Part shown: in pieces, positions 36,708 to 44,509 of the stretch
How the letters are laid out: every line of letters starts with the position of its first letter
How positions within the stretch are numbered: position 1 is the stretch's first letter
Source: Thioclava sp. SK-1
GTDB taxonomy: Bacteria > Pseudomonadota > Alphaproteobacteria > Rhodobacterales > Rhodobacteraceae
NCBI RefSeq assembly: GCF_001705665.1
Contig: NZ_MDHA01000051.1
Coordinates: forward strand, 1-62,584
Reading direction: 5' to 3'
Length of the DNA stretch: 62,584 nucleotides
The notes under the pieces: model-generated
The model's input: the letters and a program-made list of their open reading frames with translations, nothing else
Told to the model about the DNA's origin: nothing
Database searches by the model: none
Translations under genes and position numbers: made by a program

Positions 36708-37544
36708 GTGTTGTCACGTTTAGCGGGTGCGCTTTTGCGCGCGGTTTTGGTTGTATTGATTTTGACGTTGCCAGCCATGCTGGTGCCGTCAGTCTCTGCG
36801 GATACTGCGCAAATTGTGGCGTTGATTGCGATTTTTGCAGCGGCCCTGACCTTCTTTGAATATGCGTCGGTCTATCCCGGATTGATCGAATTTCGTGATG
36901 CGCCGCCCTTTAACCGTATCCGTTTCCTGTCCCTGCTGGCGATTGTCCTGCTACTGTCGCTATCCGCACAGGCACGAATTGCCCCAACCACGTTAACCCA
37001 GTTGATTGAGGCGCTGGGCTCTGCCGTTGGGCGGATGATGGATTTTCCTTACAGTCCGATACGTTTGCTGCGCCTGACCTTGCCCACGGATGCCAGCTTC
37101 AACCAGGTGACTTTGCTGCGGGCAGCCGCCGGGCTGTCATTTTGTATCTCTACGATTATGCTTGTGGCGTTTTATTGCGCGATGCGCATTGGTGGATGGC
37201 CCACGGGGCGGGGCAGCTTTAACGTCTGGGTGAATCTGCCAACATTCGATCCGACCGCAGGCGGGGATGTTATTGAACGTCTGCGCCGTGATGCATTGTA
37301 TAATATCAGCCTTGGCATTTTGCTGCCCTTCGTCATTCCTGCGACGATCAAAGCAATCTCGGTCGGGATTACCGATATTGCGCCGCAAAGCGCACATACG
37401 ATGATTTGGGTGGTCACAGCATGGAGCTTCATTCCCGCAAGCCTGTTTATGCGCGGTATGGCGATCAATCGCATCGCCCAAATGATCGAAGACAAGCGCC
37501 GGACCACCGATGCCGATCCTTATATGTCGGCGCATTCGGCCTGA
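36708..37544 (+). CDS. Conserved multi-pass membrane protein of unknown function
   Basis: 278 residues, about six hydrophobic segments: LLRAVLVVLILTLPAMLVPSV, IVALIAIFAAALTFFEYASVYPG, FLSLLAIVLLLSLSAQA, LSFCISTIMLVAFYCAM, ISLGILLPFVIPATIKAIS and MIWVVTAWSFIPASLFM. The start is GTG at 36708 with GAGAGGA upstream. No known domain is recognised. It overlaps the following nuclease-type gene in frame +1, so the two are probably linked in expression. Confidence 0.75.
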   Translation: MLSRLAGALLRAVLVVLILTLPAMLVPSVSADTAQIVALIAIFAAALTFFEYASVYPGLIEFRDAPPFNRIRFLSLLAIVLLLSLSAQARIAPTTLTQLIEALGSAVGRMMDFPYSPIRLLRLTLPTDASFNQVTLLRAAAGLSFCISTIMLVAFYCAMRIGGWPTGRGSFNVWVNLPTFDPTAGGDVIERLRRDALYNISLGILLPFVIPATIKAISVGITDIAPQSAHTMIWVVTAWSFIPASLFMRGMAINRIAQMIEDKRRTTDADPYMSAHSA

Positions 37545-38527
37545 TCTTCACGGGTATTGGCGCTGCAGCCAATGCCGATATCACGGTGGCAAGTTTTGGG
37601 GCAGAACTGTCGCGGCAAGGGCCGGGGCTTTTGTACCGTGATATTGTGTCAGGGGATGATCCACAGGTGCAGGCCGCGATTGCAGTGATTGCGTCGCAAA
37701 ACCCGGATATTTTATTGCTGACCGGATTTGACTGGGACGCGCAAGGTTTGGCCTTGGCGGCGTTTCAGGCGCAATTGACCGCTGCGGGCAGTGACTATCC
37801 GTATCATTATGCGCCCCGTCCCAATAGCGGCATGGACAGCGGGCATGATTTGGATGGCGATGGGCGTGATGGCGGCCCACGGGATGCACAGGGTTATGGC
37901 CGTTTTTCGGGCGATGGGGGGATGGCGCTGCTGTCCCGTTTCCCGGTTGATCAGGCGCATAGCCGGGACTTTTCGGATCTGTTATGGGCGGATCTGCCGG
38001 AGACCAAGTTGACGTCAGAGGATCCCGGCTGGCAGGTGCAACGGCTGTCCTCGGTCGCGCATTGGGACGTTGCAGTCAGGGTGCACGAGACGCCGCTACA
38101 TCTATGGGCAATGTCGGCCACCCCGCCTGTCTTCGATGGTCCCGAGGATCGCAATGGTCGGCGCAACCATGATGAGCTGGCCTTTTGGTCACGATATCTG
38201 GATGGCCGTTTGCCATGGGCGCCAGTGCCGCAGCCTTTTGTATTATTAGGAGATTTCCAAATTGATCCCGCCAAGGGGCAGGGACAAACGGCCGCGATTG
38301 ACACTTTGTTGGCGGATGCGCGTCTGCAAGACCCGTTGCCGGGCGCCAATACCGTGCAATATGATCCGGCAGGGGTCGGCGCGCTGCGTGTGGATTACGT
38401 CCTACCCAGCCGCCAGATCACGGTGTTGGATGCCGGCGTGATCTGGCCAATCGATGGGCCATTGGCCCAAGCTGCACAGCAGGCATCGCGTCACAAAATG
38501 GTTTGGGTCAGCATCGCCTGGCCATGA
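37421..38527 (+). CDS. Secreted endonuclease/exonuclease/phosphatase-family protein
   Basis: About 368 residues. A hydrophobic stretch ending in IGAAANA looks like a signal peptide. The EEP-type segments are DILLLTGFDWDAQG, GDGGMALLSRFPVD, PFVLLGDFQIDPAKGQG and the terminal VDYVLPSRQ followed by SRHKMVWVSI. This suggests a metal-dependent phosphodiesterase in the periplasm or outside. The start is uncertain: the coding pattern resumes only after about residue 40, and upstream of it the frame lies on top of the membrane gene for 124 bases. The 3' end overlaps the convergent SDR gene by 37 bases. Confidence 0.78.
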   Translation: MELHSRKPVYARYGDQSHRPNDRRQAPDHRCRSLYVGAFGLIFTGIGAAANADITVASFGAELSRQGPGLLYRDIVSGDDPQVQAAIAVIASQNPDILLLTGFDWDAQGLALAAFQAQLTAAGSDYPYHYAPRPNSGMDSGHDLDGDGRDGGPRDAQGYGRFSGDGGMALLSRFPVDQAHSRDFSDLLWADLPETKLTSEDPGWQVQRLSSVAHWDVAVRVHETPLHLWAMSATPPVFDGPEDRNGRRNHDELAFWSRYLDGRLPWAPVPQPFVLLGDFQIDPAKGQGQTAAIDTLLADARLQDPLPGANTVQYDPAGVGALRVDYVLPSRQITVLDAGVIWPIDGPLAQAAQQASRHKMVWVSIAWP

Positions 38528-39459
38528 GCGGCAAGTCGGGGTGCCTCACGTGCGGCTTGTCCCTGTGGCACGACCTTCATGCCCCGGAAATACAGATGTT
38601 CAAACACGATGCGCTGCAGCGATTTGACGCGATGATCAGGGAACAGAACCCGGAACACCGTATCATCCACCGCATGGGGCATTTTATACAGGTAGCGGTT
38701 TGCCCGCATCTGCCGCGCCTGCACAGAGAAGGGTGCACATAGCGCGTCCGTCCCCCAGTGATAGCCACGCAGATTGATCTTGCGGTTCAGCTGCTCTTCC
38801 AGTTCGGCTGCCAGATCCTGGGCCGAGAAACGGGCGCCGGGATAGGGCACCTCCAGAAAGCCGGAATGGCGGTCTGCTGTTTCGGCCAAAGACACGGCGA
38901 TCTGCGTCATATCTTCCAGATCCGCGTGAATATGGGGCACGGACGCCGGGCCCAGCGCGGTGACATAGCCTTTGGACAGGCCCGATAAAATTACACGGTT
39001 CATCAAGGTATTGCGCGCGCCTGGCATGACGAAATCACCCGCACGCAAAATCACGATCGCGCGTTCGCGGTCGATGGCATCGCGGTAGCGCGCTTCGGCT
39101 TCGGCACGAAGATGACCGCGCTGCGTGACCGGTGCAGCAGCCATGTCAGGGCCCCATGGCGCAGGCTGACGGCCGTAGATCAGGAAATTCCCCGGCACCA
39201 TGATAGAGGCACCGGAATTGCGCGATGCCGCTATGACAGCCTGTGTCAGCTCGGGCAATTCGCGTTGCAAATCCGCGGTTGCGGGCGGGTTCATCGCATT
39301 GACGATCCATCGGGCCCCGCGTGCGGCGACGGACATATCTGAGCCACGTCTATAGCGATCCACGTCCCAGCCAGCCGCACGAAAGGCGCGAGCACAGGCG
39401 GCACCAAACAGCCCCCCCATACCCAAAATCAGAATCCTGCGTGACATTGAATTATCCAT
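38491..39459 (-). CDS. NAD(P)-dependent epimerase/SDR-like protein
   Basis: 322 residues with an N-terminal Rossmann dinucleotide-binding motif GMGGLFGAACARAFRAAGWDVDRYRR. Other segments are WIVNAMNPPATADLQRELPELTQAV, MVPGNFLIYGRQPAPWGPDM, VILRAGDFVMPGARNTLMNRVIL and VPHIHADLEDMTQIAVSL. The pattern resembles sugar-nucleotide epimerase/dehydratase-type extended SDR proteins, but the catalytic YxxxK is not clear, so the reaction is unknown. It overlaps the convergent nuclease gene (38491-38527). Confidence 0.78.
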   Translation of the reverse strand: MDNSMSRRILILGMGGLFGAACARAFRAAGWDVDRYRRGSDMSVAARGARWIVNAMNPPATADLQRELPELTQAVIAASRNSGASIMVPGNFLIYGRQPAPWGPDMAAAPVTQRGHLRAEAEARYRDAIDRERAIVILRAGDFVMPGARNTLMNRVILSGLSKGYVTALGPASVPHIHADLEDMTQIAVSLAETADRHSGFLEVPYPGARFSAQDLAAELEEQLNRKINLRGYHWGTDALCAPFSVQARQMRANRYLYKMPHAVDDTVFRVLFPDHRVKSLQRIVFEHLYFRGMKVVPQGQAAREAPRLAAHGQAMLTQTIL

Positions 39460-39764
39460 TTCTGCTCATTTCCCCCATCATGCAGGTCGCATCGGTAATG
39501 CGCGACCGTCTCGACTTCACGAATGCGAAACATTGCCCATACCCTTGCGGCAGGTGGCGGGTGTTTGCCGGTCTTGCGATCTTTGCCGCGGGTGGCATGC
39601 GCTTTGGTCCTTGGAAACAGGAGACTCCTGAAAGGTTAAGGATCCATTAACTACATTTAGTGGTTTGAATGTGTTTGGGCACAATTCATGCAGCGCGGAA
39701 CGCTTGACCCGGCATCTCCCTTTGGCTACGCCGCTTACGACCCTTTTTCTGCGGGAGATAACGC
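39460..39764. other. Intergenic region before leuB
   Basis: 305 bases with no convincing gene; an open frame from 39480 lacks a ribosome binding site. A perfect CtrA-type site (39636-39651) is the only clear signal. No leucine-rich leader peptide or attenuator typical of leu operons is seen. Confidence 0.5.
39636..39651 (+). promoter_or_regulatory. CtrA-type binding site
   Basis: TTAA-GGATCCA-TTAAC at 39636-39651 exactly matches TTAA-N7-TTAAC, the full CtrA recognition pattern of alphaproteobacteria. It lies 114 bases upstream of leuB. CtrA control of leuB would be unusual, so the true target may be another promoter in this gap or the match may be by chance. Confidence 0.5.
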
Positions 39765-40871
39765 ATGTCTAACCCCTCCATTCTCATCTTGGCCGGTGAC
39801 GGCATTGGCCCCGAAGTCATGGACGAGGTGAAGAAAATCATCACCTGGTTTGGTGCCAAGCGCGATCTGGCGTTTGATGTCAGCGAAGATTTGGTGGGCG
39901 GCGCCGCCTATGATGCGCATGGCACGCCATTGACCGACGCCACGATGGATAAGGCGCAAAACGTTGACGCCGTTCTTTTGGGCGCAGTGGGTGGCCCGAA
40001 ATATGACGTTCTTGATTTTAGCGTGAAGCCAGAACGTGGGCTGCTGCGTTTGCGTAAAGAGATGGATCTGTTTGCAAACCTGCGCCCGGCACAATGTTTC
40101 GATGCGCTCGCCGATTTCTCGTCGCTGAAAAAAGACGTGGTCGCCGGTCTGGATATCATGATCGTGCGCGAATTGACCTCTGGCATCTATTTCGGTGAGC
40201 CGCGCGGGATCATCGTAGAAAATAACGAACGCGTCGGCATTAACACGCAGCGTTACACGGAATCGGAAATTGAGCGCGTGGCACGTTCCGCGTTCGAACT
40301 GGCCAAGCGCCGTGGCAACAAGGTCTGCTCAATGGAGAAGGCCAATGTGATGGAATCGGGGATTTTGTGGCGCGAAGTCGTGCAGAAAATCCATGATGAG
40401 GAATATCCAGAGGTCGAGCTGTCGCATATGTATGCCGATGCCGGCGCGATGCAGCTGTGTCGTTGGCCCAAACAGTTCGATGTTATTGTGACCGACAACT
40501 TGTTCGGCGATCTGCTTTCGGATGCGGCGGCAATGTTGACAGGGTCGCTTGGCATGCTGCCTTCTGCGTCGCTGGGCGCGCCGATGGCGAATGGCCGTCC
40601 CAAGGCCATGTATGAGCCGGTGCATGGCTCTGCCCCCGATATTGCGGGTGAAGGCAAGGCAAACCCGATCGCATGTATCCTTAGCTTCTCGATGGCGCTG
40701 CGCTATAGCTTCGATTTGGGTGCCGAAGCGGATCGTCTGGAAGCCGCGGTTGAAAAGGTTCTGGCCGATGGTGTGCGCACCGCGGATCTGCTGGGACCGG
40801 AAGATGGTACACCCGTGTCGACCTCTGAAATGGGTGACAAGATCATCGCCGCGCTTGACGCATCGTTATAA
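39765..40871 (+). CDS. leuB: 3-isopropylmalate dehydrogenase
   Basis: 368 residues; NAD-dependent oxidative decarboxylation of 3-isopropylmalate in leucine synthesis. Landmarks: [20 protein letters not shown] at the start, [41 protein letters not shown], the metal-binding [31 protein letters not shown] and [21 protein letters not shown]. leuC and leuD are not adjacent, so leuB is monocistronic here and ends in a terminator. GGGAG precedes the ATG. Confidence 0.97.
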   Translation: MSNPSILILAGDGIGPEVMDEVKKIITWFGAKRDLAFDVSEDLVGGAAYDAHGTPLTDATMDKAQNVDAVLLGAVGGPKYDVLDFSVKPERGLLRLRKEMDLFANLRPAQCFDALADFSSLKKDVVAGLDIMIVRELTSGIYFGEPRGIIVENNERVGINTQRYTESEIERVARSAFELAKRRGNKVCSMEKANVMESGILWREVVQKIHDEEYPEVELSHMYADAGAMQLCRWPKQFDVIVTDNLFGDLLSDAAAMLTGSLGMLPSASLGAPMANGRPKAMYEPVHGSAPDIAGEGKANPIACILSFSMALRYSFDLGAEADRLEAAVEKVLADGVRTADLLGPEDGTPVSTSEMGDKIIAALDASL

Positions 40872-40879
40872 TCCACAAA

Positions 40880-40906
40880 GGTCGGCGCTTTTTTACCGCG
40901 CCGACC
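40880..40906 (+). terminator. Terminator of leuB
   Basis: GGTCGGCGC (40880-40888) pairs with GCGCCGACC (40898-40906) in a 9-bp stem, 8 bases after the stop codon. The loop is T-rich and no T-run follows the stem, so its strength is uncertain. Confidence 0.65.
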
Positions 40907-41058
40907 TGTCTTCGGTCCCTGATATGGTTGATGAACACATCGCTGCAGGTGCATTGGTTTTGCCGGTGTAACAAAAACGCTGCCACCCAGAGGATCTGAG
41001 CAGCAGCGACAGGCCTGACGTGTGCCGCCACACAGGGCAAGCATTCCCAAAGGTTTAA

Positions 41059-42012
41059 TTAATGCGCATGGCCGTTTGCATGCATGTGGCTGCGTAGGTT
41101 TTTCACCGATGCGCTTGCTTGTGCGGCCAATTCTTCTGCAATCCGGTCACCCAATTGCTGACCTTCCTTTTCCGCCTCACGCAGGACATCTTTTGCCGAT
41201 GAGGTGGCCTCGGCTTTCAGCCGTGCTGCCAGCTCTGATGCGCGCTGCTTTTCTTCGGCGTAAACTTTGCGGGCCTCATCCAGAACGCGGTCGATCTGTG
41301 GACCCATCGCGCTGTTGCGAATCTTATCCTTTGGCAGGGCCGCAACAATCGCCGCACCGACTGCCAAACCCAAGATCGCTGCGATCATCGGGTGTTCTTG
41401 CACCAAACGTTTGCTTTCGCTGCCAGCCTTACGTGCATGATCTTGGAACTTGATCTTTGCAGCATAGGCTTGTTCACGCGCTTCCATCACGCGGCGTTTC
41501 GATTCAACGGACAGATCTTCAAGGCCGGTTTCCAACTTTAACCGCACCTGTGCTGCGAAATCAGACACCATTTCTGCACGATCTTTCGCGATGTCACGGC
41601 CGGCCTCTACGCTGTTGTCAGCGCTTTCTTCCAGTTCGCGCAGCCGGATTGTCGCAGACGCGCGCAGACGATCGATTTCTTCGGACCAATCTTCCTCACT
41701 GGAGGACATCTGATCTTTCAACGCAGCGGCACCGATGGCCTCTGGCTCTGCTGTGGCGTCTTGTGATTTGCGACCCAATAGCAGCCATGCCAGACCTGCG
41801 CCCGCCAAGGCAAATGCAACCGGGTTTTCGCGGATCGTTGCTTCGGCGCGTTTTGCATAGGGCGTGGCGTTTTCTTGCACGAATTTCGACACATGCTCTG
41901 CCAGCAGCGAGGGTGCGACACGGCCTGTCAGATCGGCAAGCGTTCCCGCAAGATCGGATTTGTCTGCGTTCAATTGGCGTTCGATTTCTTTGATTGTGTG
42001 GGACTCAGTCAT
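41059..42012 (-). CDS. DUF3618/YqjD-like membrane-anchored protein
   Basis: 317 residues. The N-terminus IKEIERQLNADKSDLAGTLADL is DUF3618-like. Two hydrophobic segments (about 63-80, NPVAFALAGAGLAWLLLG, and 208-226, HPMIAAILGLAVGAAIVAAL) are separated and followed by long charged helices that may form coiled coils. The tail is His-rich (MHANGHAH). Such proteins sit in the inner membrane and associate with stationary phase or envelope stress. The start overlaps the stop of the YqjE-like gene by 4 bases (42009-42012). Confidence 0.8.
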   Translation of the reverse strand: MTESHTIKEIERQLNADKSDLAGTLADLTGRVAPSLLAEHVSKFVQENATPYAKRAEATIRENPVAFALAGAGLAWLLLGRKSQDATAEPEAIGAAALKDQMSSSEEDWSEEIDRLRASATIRLRELEESADNSVEAGRDIAKDRAEMVSDFAAQVRLKLETGLEDLSVESKRRVMEAREQAYAAKIKFQDHARKAGSESKRLVQEHPMIAAILGLAVGAAIVAALPKDKIRNSAMGPQIDRVLDEARKVYAEEKQRASELAARLKAEATSSAKDVLREAEKEGQQLGDRIAEELAAQASASVKNLRSHMHANGHAH

Positions 42013-42425
42013 TTGAAAATCTCCTTCAGGCTCCGCACATCGGCGGAGAATTTATTGAGGATTGTTTTGGGTGCGGTGGCCGCGCGTTTCGCCAATGTGA
42101 AACCGCGCCAAACAAAACCGCCCGCAACGACAAGAAGCACGCCAAATGCAATGGCAGAGGACCAAAGAGGTGTGATGCCCCAGCTTACCAGCGACATGCG
42201 CAACAGATCATCCAGCGCACTAAGGACCGCAATTCCACCGGCCAATGCGATTGCAAAATATACCGCAGCTTTGCTGATTTGGCGCAGGGCCAACCGCAGC
42301 TCGGTCTGCGCGAATTTCATCTCATCACGGCCCATTTGCCGACCTTGATCGAACAGATCATGGGCCAGTTCTGGCAAAGGCTTACGGGCGGAATTGTCCG
42401 TATTTGCCTGATTGAGATGATCCAT
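42009..42425 (-). CDS. YqjE/phage-holin-3-like small membrane protein
   Basis: 138 residues with the family pattern: a soluble helical N-terminus with LAHDLFDQGRQMGRDEMKFAQTELRLALRQI, then two hydrophobic segments (AVYFAIALAGGIAVLSALDDLL and SSAIAFGVLLVVAGGFVWRG). AGGAGG precedes the ATG at 42425. It is the first gene of an operon with the DUF3618-like gene, and the small DUF1328 gene is divergent from it. Confidence 0.85.
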   Translation of the reverse strand: MDHLNQANTDNSARKPLPELAHDLFDQGRQMGRDEMKFAQTELRLALRQISKAAVYFAIALAGGIAVLSALDDLLRMSLVSWGITPLWSSAIAFGVLLVVAGGFVWRGFTLAKRAATAPKTILNKFSADVRSLKEIFK

Positions 42426-42730
42426 ACTCGCCTCCTGCGTTACGAACCATTCGTTCGCATCATGGTGGAAACGCACGCGCCACCGGATAAGTTCCCTCGT
42501 TCTGCGCGAAGATGGTTGCACCACTCGCTGGATTTGATTGGGCCGAAGTGTAAGGGCACTGTCAGTCATCCAATCTTCTCTTCGCGGGCGCGAGGCGCGC
42601 GCGCGAACGCGCGTCCGGGCGGGCGGGTTCCCAATTTATCGGCGCGAAATTTGGGGAACTTCCACCGGGCTGCTCCGTTATTTGATCAGCAGGCAGATGA
42701 TGCCACACACATTCCAACGGAGGTTTCCCC
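42426..42730. other. Divergent gap between the YqjE-like and DUF1328 genes
   Basis: 305 bases. It contains an extremely GC-rich alternating CGCG stretch (about 42590-42630). Open frames crossing it show no family sequence and no ribosome binding site. It should hold the two divergent promoters. Confidence 0.45.
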
Positions 42731-42904
42731 ATGCTTGGCTGGGCTCTTACATTTCTAATCGTCGCACTTATTGCAGCAGCACTAGGTTTTGGTGGTATTG
42801 CGGGGGCTTCCGCAGGTATCGCACAAATCCTGTTTGTGATTTTCTTGGTTCTATTCGTCATCGCGATGGTGGCGCGCGCTGTGCGCGGTAAACCGCCCGT
42901 ATGA
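42731..42904 (+). CDS. DUF1328-family two-helix membrane protein
   Basis: 57 residues, almost entirely two hydrophobic helices: [20 protein letters not shown] and [20 protein letters not shown], linked by GGIAGASAG and ending in basic VRGKPPV. This is the pattern of DUF1328/YtjA proteins. GGAGG lies 8 bases before the ATG. It has its own strong terminator. Its position opposite the DUF3618/YqjE operon suggests a shared stress or envelope role. Confidence 0.9.
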   Translation: MLGWALTFLIVALIAAALGFGGIAGASAGIAQILFVIFLVLFVIAMVARAVRGKPPV

Positions 42905-42923
42905 TCGGCGCGATAACATTTCA

Positions 42924-42991
42924 CGCCTGACGGCTTGGTCAGGCTGTGCCTAAAAACCCCCTGCCGCGCAGATCGCGGCAGGGGGTTTTTT
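42924..42991 (+). terminator. Strong terminator after the DUF1328 gene
   Basis: A small hairpin (GCCTGAC/GTCAGGC, about 42924-42943) is followed by a strong one: AACCCCCTGCCGCG (42955-42968) pairs with CGCGGCAGGGGGTT (42974-42987), with T-run after it. Confidence 0.9.
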
Positions 42992-43180
42992 ATGCTTGAA
43001 ACCTGCGGCATGCAGCAGGGTATGTGCCGGCATGGTGTGGCCGTGCGCATATCGCGCGGCCCCTGATCCCCGGCCCCTGATCCGGGTGCATGGGAAACAG
43101 GCTTGCGATCACGCCATCTGCGCCGATACTGATGGCACCACAGCACACAGCACAAAGCACGCGGGCGCAAAGGACATCGC

Positions 43181-44455
43181 ATGAAAGTTTTGACGGGGCA
43201 GTTGATCCGGTTTGATGCGAACCCATTCGTTGAAGGGCCAGCGGCCGCACAGTATTTGCGCCGTGGTGCCGTGGTCGTCGATCAGGGTAAGATCGTCGAT
43301 CTGGGCGAGGCGGACGTAATCGTGCCTCGTTATCCACAGGCGGTGCGCCACGATTATGGAGATCGGTTGATTTCCGCAGGGTTCGTGGATGCCCATGTGC
43401 ATTATCCGCAAACCGCTATCATAGCCAGCTGGGGCAAGCGGCTGATTGATTGGCTTAATACCTATACATTCCCGGAAGAGACACGCTTTGGCGATGCGGC
43501 CTATGCGGATGCGGTCGCGGGCAGGTATCTGGATCTTGCGTTAGAACACGGCACGACATCTATGTGCAGCTTTTGCACCATCCATCCCGAAAGCGTGGAT
43601 GCATTTTTCAACGCGGCGCAAGAGCGCGGCATGCGCGTGTTTGGGGGGAAAACGTGTATGGATCGAAATGCGCCAGAAGGACTGCGTGACACTGCGCAAT
43701 CTGCCTATGATGACAGCCAGCGCCTGTTGACCCGGTGGCATGGGCATGGGCGCGCGTCTTATGTGATCACCCCGCGCTTTTCGCCGACCTCCACGCCCGA
43801 GCAACTGATGGCGCTGGGCACATTATGGGCAGAATATCCTGACTGCCTGATGCAAACGCATCTTAGCGAGCAGACCGATGAAATCGCCTGGGTCAAAAGC
43901 CTGTTTCCACAGGCCCGCGATTACCTGGATACCTATGAAGCCTTCGGCCTGCTGGGCGCACGCGGCCTGTATGGCCATGCGATCCATCTGGAGCCGCGTG
44001 AAATTGATCGGCTGACCGAGCTGGACGCAGGTGTCGCGCATTGCCCAACATCGAATATGTTTATTGGCTCAGGCCTGTTTGATATGGCAGCGTTGGCAAC
44101 CCGGATGCGAGTTGGTTTGGCGACAGATACGGGAGGTGGTTCTAGTTTCTCAATGTTGCGCACAATGGCTGCGGCTTATGAAATCAGTCAATTGCGGGGC
44201 GCACCGATTCATCCCAGTGCACTGTGGTGGCTGGCCACCCAAGGGGCGGCGCGCAGCTTGCGCGTCGAAGATAAGATCGGAAATCTAAGCGTGGGCCAAG
44301 AAGCTGATCTGGTGATTGTCGATCTGCATTCCACCCCTGCGATTGCACAGCGCGCCGCACAGGTGACGGATTTTTGGGAGCTTTTGTTCGCAACCATCAT
44401 GATGGGCGATGACCGCGCAATCCATCAGGTGTGGATCAATGGCTGTCCGCGGTAG
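43181..44455 (+). CDS. guaD: Guanine deaminase
   Basis: 424 residues of the amidohydrolase family. Zinc ligands are His72 and His74 in FVDAHVHYPQ, with THLSEQ, GLYGHAIHL and the catalytic Asp in LATDTGGGSSFSML. PQTAIIASWGKRLIDWLNTYTFPEE and TTSMCSFCTIHPESVD are characteristic of guanine deaminases. The enzyme converts guanine to xanthine. It stands alone; no purine catabolic operon is visible beside it. No strong Shine-Dalgarno sequence is seen before the ATG. Confidence 0.94.
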   Translation: MKVLTGQLIRFDANPFVEGPAAAQYLRRGAVVVDQGKIVDLGEADVIVPRYPQAVRHDYGDRLISAGFVDAHVHYPQTAIIASWGKRLIDWLNTYTFPEETRFGDAAYADAVAGRYLDLALEHGTTSMCSFCTIHPESVDAFFNAAQERGMRVFGGKTCMDRNAPEGLRDTAQSAYDDSQRLLTRWHGHGRASYVITPRFSPTSTPEQLMALGTLWAEYPDCLMQTHLSEQTDEIAWVKSLFPQARDYLDTYEAFGLLGARGLYGHAIHLEPREIDRLTELDAGVAHCPTSNMFIGSGLFDMAALATRMRVGLATDTGGGSSFSMLRTMAAAYEISQLRGAPIHPSALWWLATQGAARSLRVEDKIGNLSVGQEADLVIVDLHSTPAIAQRAAQVTDFWELLFATIMMGDDRAIHQVWINGCPR

Positions 44456-44509
44456 GTCCGTGCGCATTTTCTTCGATGACGCCGCCGTTGGCGCGTGATA
44501 GGCAAAGTC

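Noticed and set aside
39321-39650. Open frame in the gap before leuB with a hydrophobic C-terminus
   Set aside because: Its first half is antisense to the SDR gene, and no ribosome binding site lies before the later ATG at 39480.
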